Positions 8,247-16,108 of a stretch of 64,000 bases of DNA are shown piece after piece. The DNA is from Streptomyces plumbidurans (lineage in GTDB: Bacteria > Actinomycetota > Actinomycetes > Streptomycetales > Streptomycetaceae). The position numbers were made by a program, and so were the translations under genes. The first letter of the stretch is position 1. The number at the start of each line of letters is the position of its first letter. The DNA lies in the NCBI RefSeq assembly GCF_019857225.1, contig NZ_JAFJSY010000043.1:1-64000 (forward strand), written 5' to 3'. The notes under the pieces were generated by a model that saw nothing but the letters and a program-made list of their open reading frames with translations, was not told the DNA's origin and searched no databases.

Positions 8247-8702
8247 GTGACCACCGACCGGTCACGACCCGTCCCACGCACCATGGAGACCACTGACAAC
8301 AGCCTCACCTGGCTCCTGACGGGCCTGGTGAAGCGAACCCCGGGCACGCGCCACGCGCTCGTGCTGTCGCGGGACGGCCTCAAGCTCTGCTGGACAGAGC
8401 ACATGACCCTCGACCAGGCCGACCAGCTGGCGGCCATCTGTTCAGGCATCCAGGCCCTCGCTCAGGGCGCCTCCGTGGAATTCGGAGACGGATCGGGCGG
8501 CGTGCGGCACTCCATGACCGAATTCCACGGGGGGCTGCTGTTCGTCGTGGAAGCCGGCGAAGGGGCGCACCTCGCGGTCGTCGCGCAGGACGACGCCGAC
8601 CCCGGGGTCATCGGCCACCAGATGACCGAGCTCGTCGAGCAGATCGGCGACCATCTACGGGCCGAACCGCGTACGCCCGCGGACCGGGGTGCCTCCGCGT
8701 GA
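8247..8702 (+). CDS. cvnB: Conservon CvnB, Roadblock/LC7-domain protein
   Basis: 151 residues with the Roadblock/LC7 fold (WLLTGLVKRTPGTRHALVLSRDG, then LAAICSGIQALAQGAS). In bacteria this family acts as a GTPase-activating or scaffold partner of MglA/CvnD-type GTPases. The start is GTG 8247 with GGAGG at 8232-8236; a later ATG at 8283 (METTDNS) is the alternative. The stop overlaps the cvnC start. Confidence 0.92.
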   Translation: MTTDRSRPVPRTMETTDNSLTWLLTGLVKRTPGTRHALVLSRDGLKLCWTEHMTLDQADQLAAICSGIQALAQGASVEFGDGSGGVRHSMTEFHGGLLFVVEAGEGAHLAVVAQDDADPGVIGHQMTELVEQIGDHLRAEPRTPADRGASA

Positions 8703-9055
8703 TGCGCAAACCCGTGGACGTCGGCGATCCCGACCGGCTCTACATGGTCACGGGCGGGCGCAGCACAGCCGACGACTCGTTCGACCTGGTGACGCTGATC
8801 GTCAGCGAGAACGAGCCCAGTGCCGGCATGCAGTCGGAGCACGTCAGAATCCTCGAACTGTGCCGACACCCCACGGCACTGGTGGAGATCTCCGCCGAGC
8901 TGAAGCTGCCCGTCACCGTCACACGGATCCTCGTCGGCGACCTTCACGACATGGGCAAGGTCAGCGCCCGCCATCCCCGCGCGGCCGAATCCGTCGCGTC
9001 CCTTCCCGAAACCGCCTTGCTCCAGGAGGTCCTTGATGGACTCCGCAACATCTGA
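8699..9055 (+). CDS. cvnC: Conservon CvnC, DUF742 protein
   Basis: 118 residues with a winged-helix-like DUF742 core (HVRILELCRHPTALVEISAE, then LPVTVTRILVGDLHDMGKV). The GTG at 8699 overlaps the cvnB stop as GTGA; the next codon is ATG. CvnC is an obligatory part of conservons but its biochemical role is not settled. It overlaps cvnD, so the set is translationally coupled. Confidence 0.92.
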   Translation: MMRKPVDVGDPDRLYMVTGGRSTADDSFDLVTLIVSENEPSAGMQSEHVRILELCRHPTALVEISAELKLPVTVTRILVGDLHDMGKVSARHPRAAESVASLPETALLQEVLDGLRNI

Positions 9056-9653
9056 GCTGCCCTCTCAGCGCACGCCGCTGACCGACACCGCCGAAACCGG
9101 TCTGAAGATCGTTGTCGTGGGCGGCTTCGGAGTCGGCAAAACCACCCTGGTCCGCGCGGTCAGCGAGATCCGGCCGCTCAACACCGAAGAGGTGATGACG
9201 CAGGCAGGGCAGGGCGTCGACGAGACGGCCGGCGTAGAGCGCAAGACCACCACGACGGTCGCGTTCGACTTCGGTCGCATCAGTCTCAACCAGCGCATGG
9301 TGCTGTACCTGTTCGGTGCCCCGGGTCAGGAGCGCTTCTGGTTCCTGTGGGACCGCCTGTTCTCCGGCACGCTGGGCGCGGTCGTCCTCGTCGACACGCG
9401 CCGTATGGAGGACTCCTGGTACGCGATAGACAGGCTGGAACACCACAAGACCCCGTTCGTGGTGGCCGTCAACCGCTTCGACGACGACACCAACCGCTTC
9501 TCCCTCGAGGAGATCCGCAAAGCCCTTGCCCTGGGCGAACACGTGCCGATGATCGACTGTGACGCCCGGCTCAGGTCCTCGGGCAAGGAGGTCCTCATCA
9601 CGCTCGTGGACCACCTCTACTCAATGGCACTGTCCCAGGAGAGCACACCGTGA
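9036..9653 (+). CDS. cvnD: Conservon CvnD, small GTP-binding protein
   Basis: 205 residues. P-loop GGFGVGKT at about residues 29-36, switch II-like FGAPGQERF, and the specificity motif as NRFD where many GTPases have NKxD. This is the G-protein of the conservon, expected to bind the CvnA-B-C complex at the membrane. ATG 9036 lies 20 bases inside the cvnC end; a TTG directly before it is a weaker choice. The stop overlaps the GTG of the P450 gene by 4 bases. Confidence 0.92.
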   Translation: MDSATSELPSQRTPLTDTAETGLKIVVVGGFGVGKTTLVRAVSEIRPLNTEEVMTQAGQGVDETAGVERKTTTTVAFDFGRISLNQRMVLYLFGAPGQERFWFLWDRLFSGTLGAVVLVDTRRMEDSWYAIDRLEHHKTPFVVAVNRFDDDTNRFSLEEIRKALALGEHVPMIDCDARLRSSGKEVLITLVDHLYSMALSQESTP

Positions 9654-10915
9654 GCGACCCCGCCGGCTCCCCGTCCGCGCCCACTCCCCCACCCGGCTGC
9701 CCCGCACATCACTCGGCGGTGCAACTGGGCGGCCTGCAGTACCAGCAGACACCATCGCAGTTGTACCGCTCCATGCGTCGTGAGCACGGAGCGGTCGCGC
9801 CGGTGCTGCTCGACAACGACATCCCGGCCTGGCTCGTCCTCGGCTATCCCGAAGTCAGCTACGTGACCAGCCACGACGAACTGTTCGCGCGGGACTCGCG
9901 GCGCTGGAACCAGTGGGATCACATTCCGCCGGACTGGCCGTTGCTGCCGTACGTCGGCTACCAGCCGTCCGTCCTGTTCACCGAGGGGACCGAGCACCAG
10001 CGCCGGGCCGGTGTGATCACGAAGGCGCTGGAGGGCGTGGACCAGTTCGAACTGGCCCGCGAATGCGAACTGATCGCAGACCAGCTGATCTCCACGTTCT
10101 CCGGCAGCGGTCAGGCCGAACTCATGAGCCTGTACGCGCACGCGCTGCCGGCCCGAGCCGTGCTGTGGATGTGCGGCATGCCGCAGGACGGCACCGACAC
10201 CGAGCGCCTCGTCGACGACCTGCGGATCTCCCTCGACGCGGGGGAAGGTGACGACCCGGTCGCCGCGTACACGCGTGTCGGCGAGCGGATCGCTCAGCTC
10301 GTCAAGGAGAAGCGGGAGCGCCCCGGACCGGATGTCACCTCCCGGATGCTGCTGGACCCGGCCGGGCTCAGCGACGAGGAGATCGTGCAGGACCTGATCT
10401 CGGTCATCGCCGCGGCGCAGCAGCCGACCGCCAACTGGATCTGCAACACGCTACGACTGCTGCTGACCGACGAACGCTTCGCGCTCAATGTCTCCGGCGG
10501 CAGGGTCAGCGTGGGAGACGCGCTCAATGAAGTGCTGTGGCTCGACACCCCCACGCAGAACTTCATCGGCCGGTGGGCGGTGCGCGACACCCAGCTCGGC
10601 GGGCGCCTCATCCGGGAGGGAGACTGCCTCGTCCTCGGACTCGCGGCGGCCAACACCGACCCTCAGATCTGGCCGGAGGCGCACGTCGGCGCCGAGAACT
10701 CGGCGCACCTGTCCTTCAGCAACGGCGAGCACCGCTGCCCCTATCCCGCACCGCTCCTGGCGGACGTGATGGCTCGTACGGCCGTGGAGACACTCCTCGA
10801 ACGCCTCCCCGACCTCGTGCTGGCCGTCGAGCCGGAGGAACTCACCTGGCGTCCCTCGATCTGGATGCGCGGCCTGACCTCCCTGCCGGTGCAGTTCACC
10901 CCGTCCATGCATTGA
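9650..10915 (+). CDS. cvnE: Conservon cytochrome P450 CvnE (CYP157-like) without the EXXR motif
   Basis: 421 residues. The heme loop FSNGEHRC gives the Cys363 ligand, but the residue after it is Pro-Tyr-Pro where most P450s have x-Gly. In the K-helix the expected EXXR reads E294-V-L-W297, so the Arg is missing. The I-helix reads AAAQQPTA, lacking the usual acid-Thr pair for O2 activation. Loss of EXXR is established for the conservon-associated CYP157 family, so this is family character more than decay. Substrate unknown. It is coupled to cvnD by a GTGA overlap. Confidence 0.88.
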   Translation: MSDPAGSPSAPTPPPGCPAHHSAVQLGGLQYQQTPSQLYRSMRREHGAVAPVLLDNDIPAWLVLGYPEVSYVTSHDELFARDSRRWNQWDHIPPDWPLLPYVGYQPSVLFTEGTEHQRRAGVITKALEGVDQFELARECELIADQLISTFSGSGQAELMSLYAHALPARAVLWMCGMPQDGTDTERLVDDLRISLDAGEGDDPVAAYTRVGERIAQLVKEKRERPGPDVTSRMLLDPAGLSDEEIVQDLISVIAAAQQPTANWICNTLRLLLTDERFALNVSGGRVSVGDALNEVLWLDTPTQNFIGRWAVRDTQLGGRLIREGDCLVLGLAAANTDPQIWPEAHVGAENSAHLSFSNGEHRCPYPAPLLADVMARTAVETLLERLPDLVLAVEPEELTWRPSIWMRGLTSLPVQFTPSMH

Positions 10916-10921
10916 CGTCCT

Positions 10922-10942
10922 CCCCGGCCCATGGGGCCGGGG
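10922..10942. terminator. Bidirectional hairpin between convergent P450 genes
   Basis: CCCCGGCCC and GGGCCGGGG (9-bp perfect stem) flank an ATG loop, immediately after the cvnE stop and 40 bases from the end of the opposing P450 gene. It can terminate both. The surrounding TCCCCGGCC...GGCCGGGGATTTCC also resembles subterminal hairpins of IS200/IS605 elements, an alternative I cannot test here. Confidence 0.6.
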
Positions 10943-10984
10943 ATTTCCGCCTGCTCGCACACAAGGAGGTGCGAACGCTGCTGC

Positions 10985-12211
10985 TCAGTAAGTGCTCGGG
11001 GTGAAACGCACCGGCAGCGACTGCGGGCCGCGGGTGAACACGCCCTGCTCGACCGGGTCGAACCCGTCGGCGAGACGAAGGTCGGGCATCGCGTCCAGCA
11101 GTTGGTTCACGCCGGTCTCGACCTCCGCCTTGGCCAGCAGCGCGCCGACGCAGAAGTGTCGGCCCAGCGCGAAGGCCAGATGGTCGGCGGCCGCTGAGAA
11201 CGCCGACGTCGTGGTGAGGTCGTCACGGAAGATGTCGAATCGGTCAGGGTCGTGGAAGCGCTGCTCGTCACGGTTGGCCGCGCCGATGAGGCACGTCACC
11301 GTCGCTCCGGCCGGAATGGTGCCGCCGGTCACCTCGACCTCGGTGGCCGACTGACGCATGATCATGTGCACCGGAGGGGTGAACCTCAGGGTCTCGGCGA
11401 AGGCCGCGGGTATCAGGCTTCGGTCCTCGCGAACCGCTGCCAATTGCTCGGGGTGCATGAGCAGGTTGGCCAGGATGCTCGCGATGGCCTTGTCGGTGGT
11501 CTCACCGCCGGCCGCCAGCAGCAGGCTGCAGAACGCCTTGATGTCCTCGTCGCTCATCCGGACGCCGTCGACCTCGGCGGCGCAGAGCGTGGACAGCAGG
11601 TCCTCGCCCAGGTTGCCGCGCCGCTCCCGGATGATCGGAATCATGTACTCGGCGAACTCCACCCGCGTGCGCTCACCGGCCGCGGTCACCTCCGCATCGC
11701 CGGACAGATTGCCGAGGAAGGCGATGACCGCGGTGTACCAGCCGTGGAAGCGGGCGTGATCGGCCTTGTCCAGGCCCAGCATGTCCGCGATCACGTTGAC
11801 CGGGAACCGGGTCGCATAGTCGTGGACGATGTCGGCGGAGCCGGTGTGCCGGAAGGCATCGATGAGTTCGCGCGAGTTGCGCTCGATGACCGGCAGGAAC
11901 TTCTCCTGCAGGTCACTGCCGCGGAAGGCGGGGGCGACCAGCGCCCGGCGTACCGCATGCTCACGACCGCTGAGCTGCAGGATCGTCTTGCCGTGAACGG
12001 GCTCGAGTTGCCAGTTGTAGTTGTCGGTCGTGAACTCGGACTTCTTGTCCTTGAAGACGCGCTCGACGTCCTCGTAGCGCGAGATGATGTAGCTCTGGGT
12101 TGCCTCGTGCCAGATCAGGGGTTCTTTCTCTCGCATCACCGCGTAGGCGGGGTAGGGGTCAGCGGCGAATTCGGGCGAAAGGATGTCAGTAACCTGCGGG
12201 GCAGCGGACAC
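10985..12211 (-). CDS. Cytochrome P450, complete motif set
   Basis: 408 residues. I-helix AAGGETTD, K-helix EXXR as ETLR, heme loop FALGRHFCVG: all canonical, in contrast to the convergent cvnE. N-terminus (SPEFAADPYPAYAVMREKEP) is intact. It likely hydroxylates a small lipophilic substrate using ferredoxin partners from elsewhere; none is in the window. Conservons often hold a second P450 (CYP154) directly downstream in the same direction, but this one is convergent, so it is probably not part of the conservon. Confidence 0.9.
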   Translation of the reverse strand: MSAAPQVTDILSPEFAADPYPAYAVMREKEPLIWHEATQSYIISRYEDVERVFKDKKSEFTTDNYNWQLEPVHGKTILQLSGREHAVRRALVAPAFRGSDLQEKFLPVIERNSRELIDAFRHTGSADIVHDYATRFPVNVIADMLGLDKADHARFHGWYTAVIAFLGNLSGDAEVTAAGERTRVEFAEYMIPIIRERRGNLGEDLLSTLCAAEVDGVRMSDEDIKAFCSLLLAAGGETTDKAIASILANLLMHPEQLAAVREDRSLIPAAFAETLRFTPPVHMIMRQSATEVEVTGGTIPAGATVTCLIGAANRDEQRFHDPDRFDIFRDDLTTTSAFSAAADHLAFALGRHFCVGALLAKAEVETGVNQLLDAMPDLRLADGFDPVEQGVFTRGPQSLPVRFTPSTY

Positions 12212-12308
12212 GGGACTCCTCGAAGTAGATGCCGACGCTGCACACCAGATTAATGATCTTCCGGTGGCTTAAACAGGCCAGTCCTGGCCGAAGTTCAGCG
12301 TGCAGATC

Positions 12309-12950
12309 CTAGAGCCATCCGGCGTACCCCGCGGCCAGTCCGTGGTGCATGCTCACAGCGTTTGCCACGCCGTATACGCCGTCGAGCACCATGGCGTCAG
12401 CCCTCGGCAGCAAACTCGCCATCGCGGAAGCGACCTCGACAGCTTCGTGCTCGCGAACGGCGGCGGCCATCTGCGAGATGACCGCACGTCGCGCCTCCGC
12501 GCTTCGCTCCGCAGCCCTGAACTGAATGACACTCATCAATCCCAGGTCGGCGAGGAAATCGAGTCCGTCGGCGTCGCACTGCGCGAACGAGCCGATCAGC
12601 AGCACGCCCTGTACACGCCGAGGATCCACCTCCCCGGCGGCCATGGCATGGGGTCCGCCTGAAGACCACCTCGCCACCAGATAGCGCTCTACTCCGAGAT
12701 GATTCATCAGGGCACAGCTCGCCTCGGTCGCATCGGCAAGGGTGCGCCCCGGCACTGGAGTCGAAGCACCATAGCCGGGGCGTGTGTACGTGACGACGCG
12801 GTATCCCCGTTCTGTGGCTGAGCGGAACAATGAGCCGACCGAAACCGCCGAACCCGGCATGCCGTGGTGGACGAATACGACCGGTCCGTCATCAGGCCCT
12901 CGTACTGCGTACTCGAGAACTCAACCGCCGCCCAGATCCAGGGACTTCAC
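12309..12950 (-). pseudogene. Alpha/beta hydrolase, disrupted by an in-frame stop and C-terminally truncated
   Basis: From GTG 12950 the frame reads nine codons, then TGA (12921-12923), then VLEYAVRGPDDGPVVFVHHG-MPGSAVS in the same frame, a normal start of an alpha/beta hydrolase with its oxyanion HHG. The nucleophile elbow is ARWSSGGPHA, where the usual first Gly is Arg. The frame stops at TAG after AAGYAGWL, before the acid and the catalytic His. So it lacks two of three catalytic residues. Re-initiation at ATG 12860 would give a 183-residue product without the oxyanion segment. Confidence 0.75.
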
Positions 12951-13029
12951 CGGCTCTTCTGCAGAGCCGCGCACCCGTCCGGCGGCGCCCCCACAGCACG
13001 TCGCCCATGCACCGCGCACTTGACGCACC

Positions 13030-13529
13030 ACCGAGGCGCAAGTGACCCGGCCGACCTTCTACCGGCACTTCCCCAGCAAGGAAGATCTTGTGCTCGCTCA
13101 CCTGAGGAGCCGCACCGAGCCGAACCCGACCAAGCTGACGCAGCCTTCGCTGCGGAGCTGCCGACAGCGGACACCCTCAGCGCGTCCATCGCACAGAGGA
13201 TCCAGGTCCCTGGCTTCCGGGGCTGCGCGTTCCTCAATGCTGTCGCCGAATATCCCGACCCTGATCATCGGGTGCACCTGGCCGTACTCGCCCACCGTCA
13301 GCGGTTCCTCGAGACGGTTGCACAGTTGCTGGCCAAGGTGCGGGAAGCTCCGGCTGAAGCAGCCGCTCATCACTTCGTGATGATGCTGGATGGCGCAACA
13401 GCCGCCGGTTGCCTGTTTGACCAGTCAGTGGTGCGCGAGACATTTCTGCGCGGGGTCGACGTACTTCTGCGAGCCCACGCCACAGCTCCTTACGCCGAGC
13501 CGGATAAGATGTCGACTGCCGCGCACTGA
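13030..13529 (+). pseudogene. Broken TetR-family regulator, third relative of the duplicated TetR genes
   Basis: The first recognisable codons read AQVTRPTFYRHFPSKEDLVLAHL (second half of the HTH). A frameshift near 13115 is then needed to continue with GFRGCAFLNAVAEYPDPDH, HLAVLAHRQRFLETV, HHFVMMLDGATAAGCLFDQ and ETFLRGVDVLLRAH, which parallel the C-terminal domain of the TetR proteins at 3665 and 15266. The first 35 or so residues are missing. Divergence is greater than between the other two, so this is an older copy. Confidence 0.8.
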
Positions 13530-13793
13530 ACACCCCGGCCTGTCGCAGCAGTTCGCCGGCGCCTGTCGCCAACTGCCAAGCCACCTTCACCTGTTCTCGA
13601 CCGCCGCTCCTGCTTCCTGTCTGCTGCGGCGCTGGACCGCGGGCGTACCTGACGGGGTGCAATAGGCGATCGAGTCGCCTGACTGCAGTCGGCTTCAGTG
13701 CTCGCGGCCTGCTGTGGTTACGGCCGGTCTCGTCAGCAGGGGTGCGCCCAGGACAGCGAGTTGCCGAACGCTGCCGCACAATGTCGTACACAC

Positions 13794-13864
13794 CCCTGCG
13801 GGCATGTGTGAGGGCCGACTGTTGCTGAGCAAAGTCGGTCCCTCACACACGCTCCCACGCAGGG
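13794..13864. repeat. Long imperfect hairpin in the 13.5-13.9 kb gene-free stretch
   Basis: Inner arms 13805-13820 and 13833-13849 pair over 16 bases with one bulged base; outer arms CCCTGCG (13794-13800) and CGCAGGG (13858-13864) pair perfectly. It lies about 50 bases beyond the stop of the minus-strand DUF308 gene, so it may be its terminator, but the bipartite shape is unusual. The rest of 13530-13914 has no coding pattern. Confidence 0.55.
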
Positions 13865-13914
13865 CCCGACCTTGTATCCCCGCTAAGGGTGTCAGCTCGG
13901 GGCCTTGGCGCGGA

Positions 13915-14478
13915 TTAGTCCGTCTTCGCCGCCGTACGGCCCAGACGGAGGGCCGAGATGAGGAAGAAGATGGCACCCGGCACGGCATAGCCGATCGCGC
14001 TGGTCAGCTTGGGGTCGTCCGCGCCGGCCGACGCGATGAACGACGCGCCCGCCAGCACCGAGATGCCGCCACTAAGGATCATGGGCCACTGGCCGCCCAT
14101 CGCGCGTCGCGGAACGGCGACGCTCAGCTGGACCAGACCGGCCACAACGGCCCAGGCACCCCACACGCGCAGCACAGCCGGAATGCCGGACGCGCAGGCG
14201 ACGCCGACGCCGATGGCGGTGATGAGGCTGACGGCCATGTTCACGTACAGCAGTCGGGCGGATCCCTCCGTGCGGGAGACTTTCGCGTCGTAGATGGCGG
14301 CGCCGACGTCGAACAGCGGGTACAGCACCAGGAGTACGGCCCCGACCGGCGTGATCTTCGAGGCCATCGTGAGCATCACGGCGGCCCAGACGATGGCGAA
14401 GGCGAACCGGACGAAGTAGAGCCGCCGCAGGGCGGACGCGGTGCCGGATATGCCGGACGGAGCAGCGAGGGTGCTCAC
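13915..14478 (-). CDS. DUF308/HdeD-like multi-pass membrane protein
   Basis: 187 residues from GTG 14478, preceded by AAGGAA at good spacing. Six or so hydrophobic segments alternate with short basic loops (FVRFAFAIVWAAVMLTMAS, VGAVLLVLYPLFDVGAAIYD, LLYVNMAVSLITAIGVG, then VWGAWAVVAGLVQLSVAV). The pattern fits the HdeD/DUF308 group of small stress-associated membrane proteins. Function unknown. It is transcribed away from the Ohr gene, and an AGAACGTTCT palindrome lies between them, suggesting shared control. Confidence 0.75.
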   Translation of the reverse strand: MSTLAAPSGISGTASALRRLYFVRFAFAIVWAAVMLTMASKITPVGAVLLVLYPLFDVGAAIYDAKVSRTEGSARLLYVNMAVSLITAIGVGVACASGIPAVLRVWGAWAVVAGLVQLSVAVPRRAMGGQWPMILSGGISVLAGASFIASAGADDPKLTSAIGYAVPGAIFFLISALRLGRTAAKTD

Positions 14479-14652
14479 TGTGTTCCTTTCGATGGTCAGG
14501 AGGGGGCGGAAGGTCGGTCCGGCGGGGGAACACGTGAACGCCGCCGGTGAGACGACTGAGCGATCCGCAGCCATACGAGGCCGTGTTCGGCGACCGGCGA
14601 GAACGACCGATCCGTCTCGCAGCATGCCAAGGAGTCGGCTCACCGTCAAGAC

Positions 14653-14662
14653 AGAACGTTCT
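14653..14662. promoter_or_regulatory. GAACGTTC palindrome between DUF308 and Ohr genes
   Basis: AGAACGTTCT is a perfect 10-bp palindrome followed by CTCC, close to CGAACGTTCTATC at 15229. It lies 175 bases upstream of the DUF308 start and 140 bases upstream of the Ohr start. AT-containing palindromes like this are rare in such GC-rich DNA. Confidence 0.45.
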
Positions 14663-14803
14663 CTCCTTAGCAACGGGGGTGACCGTCACCCCACACAGCG
14701 GGGCCGGAGTGATCAAGGAGCTGAGGCGCGAGGGATCCGGTCCGAGCGGCAGCGGCTGACTGCAGGCTCGTGACCGCGGCCATCAAAACCAGATCGAGCA
14801 AAA

Positions 14804-15166
14804 GTGACTGACACCATTTACAAAGGCATCGCCACGTCCACCGGCGACGGCAGAGCGGGAGGCCGGGCACGGACCAGCGATGGCCTGCTCGGCGTCACCC
14901 TGGCGATCCCGAAGGTCCACTCAGCCCTCAAGGCCGTGGCGGCACAGCAGAAGACTCAGCTCTTCGACTCCGCAGTCGCCGCCGAGGTGGGGGTGGAGAA
15001 GACCCCGGAGGGCGGGTTCGGTCTCAACGCCATCCTGCATGTCGAACTGTCCGGCGTTGAGCAGGAGGCGGCGGACAAGCTGGTTGAGGCAGCCCATGCG
15101 ATGTGCCCATACTCCAACGCGACTCGCGGAAACATTCCGGTGAGCCTCGATGTCACGGTGGCATGA
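14804..15166 (+). CDS. Ohr/OsmC-family protein with an internal deletion removing the peroxidatic Cys
   Basis: 120 residues against about 140 for Ohr. The beginning (TIYKGIATSTGDGRAG, SDGLLGVTLAIPK) and end (FGLNAILHVELSGVEQEAADKLVEAAH, then CPYSNATRGN) are standard Ohr, the organic-hydroperoxide reductase. Between K37 and V38 the block normally reading like GGxGGxGTNPEQLFAAGYAACF is absent; the sequence resumes at HSALK. That removes the peroxidatic Cys, while the resolving Cys (C101) remains. The frame is kept. The product is probably inactive as a classical peroxidase. GTG 14804 has only a weak ribosome site. It precedes the second TetR copy on the same strand. Confidence 0.8.
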   Translation: MTDTIYKGIATSTGDGRAGGRARTSDGLLGVTLAIPKVHSALKAVAAQQKTQLFDSAVAAEVGVEKTPEGGFGLNAILHVELSGVEQEAADKLVEAAHAMCPYSNATRGNIPVSLDVTVA

Positions 15167-15227
15167 CGCCGCTGATCGGGGGGAGGACTACGCCTGCCCC
15201 GGTCAACCGGACGTACTATGGTTTGAA

Positions 15228-15239
15228 TCGAACGTTCTA
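15228..15239. promoter_or_regulatory. Candidate TetR operator upstream of tetR copy 2
   Basis: TCGAACGTTCTA, with the palindromic core GAACGTTC, lies 27 bases before the ATG of the second TetR gene. It matches the palindrome at 14653 and, less exactly, the sites before the first TetR copy at 4359-4376. This placement fits negative autoregulation. Confidence 0.5.
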
Positions 15240-15265
15240 TCTCTTGGGGATGTGGTCGTGGGCGT

Positions 15266-15892
15266 ATGAGTCGGAGCACTGAAGGCGGCACCGTTTCCGA
15301 GGCGCGGACGCGGCTGCTCAACACGGCAACGCGGATTTTCTACGCCGAGGGGATCCATTCGGTCGGCATCGACCGGATCGTCGCGGAGGCGCAGGTGACC
15401 CGGGCCACCCTGTACCGGCACTTCCCGAGCAAAGAGGACCTGGTGCTGGCCTACCTCAAGCAGGCAGACCAAGGCATACGAGGACAGGTCGAGGCTGCCC
15501 GGGCCAGCAGTCCGTCACCGACCGACCAGGTCCGGGCCGTAGCCAAGTCGATCACCGACGGCATTCAGTCCACTGGATTCCGCGGCTGCGCCTTCCTGAA
15601 CGCGGCAGCCGAGTACTCCGATCCCAACCACCCTATCCACCAAGCCGTCCTGTCCCACCGGCAGTGGTTCCTCACCACCGTCACCGACCTGCTGGCGCAG
15701 ACCAGCGAACAGCCGGCCGCCGCCGCAGGCCGCCACTTCATCATGCTCCGCGACGGCGCCATGGCAGCCGGCTGCCTCTTCGACCCGAAGCTGATCTCCG
15801 ACACCTTCCTCCACGGCGTCGAAGGCATCATCAAGGCCCGCACCATCCCCGAACTCACCGCGCCTACAACCACCACCGCAGCACAGTCCTGA
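15266..15892 (+). CDS. TetR/AcrR-family repressor, copy 2
   Basis: 208 residues from ATG 15266, the same length and N-terminus as the TetR at 3665-4291. HTH at about residues 12-58 (VTRATLYRHFPSKEDL). By eye some 24 positions differ, mostly in the middle of the ligand domain and the last ten residues; the HTH differs in only two. The two should therefore bind the same operators but may sense different ligands. It follows the Ohr-like gene by 99 bases. The GAACGTTC site upstream suggests autoregulation. Confidence 0.92.
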   Translation: MSRSTEGGTVSEARTRLLNTATRIFYAEGIHSVGIDRIVAEAQVTRATLYRHFPSKEDLVLAYLKQADQGIRGQVEAARASSPSPTDQVRAVAKSITDGIQSTGFRGCAFLNAAAEYSDPNHPIHQAVLSHRQWFLTTVTDLLAQTSEQPAAAAGRHFIMLRDGAMAAGCLFDPKLISDTFLHGVEGIIKARTIPELTAPTTTTAAQS

Positions 15893-15943
15893 CCGCACTC
15901 CCCCTCTGAGGTTCCATCGGTCCCCCGGCTGCTGCTGATCGGC

Positions 15944-15989
15944 GGCCTGTGGAACCACGGCCAACTGGCCTGTGGAACCACGGCCAACT
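15944..15989. repeat. 23-bp perfect tandem duplication
   Basis: Positions 15944-15966 and 15967-15989 are identical 23-base units (beginning GGCCTGTGGAACC) directly abutting. The repeat lies in the 216-base gap between two converging TetR genes. It looks like a slippage or repair product; no function is evident. Confidence 0.8.
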
Positions 15990-16108
15990 CGCCGACGCAC
16001 TCAGTCACATCTCCGGCAGGCACATAGTCGTCCAGGGTCGGCATGACCGCGCGCCTGGTGTGCAGGGCGCCTCGAGGACCAGGTGCGCGCGGCGGACCGG
16101 AGACCTTG

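Noticed and set aside
9650-12211. Two P450 genes as part of a natural-product cluster
   Set aside because: The first belongs to the conservon and the second is convergent; no PKS, NRPS, terpene synthase or other core enzyme is in the window.
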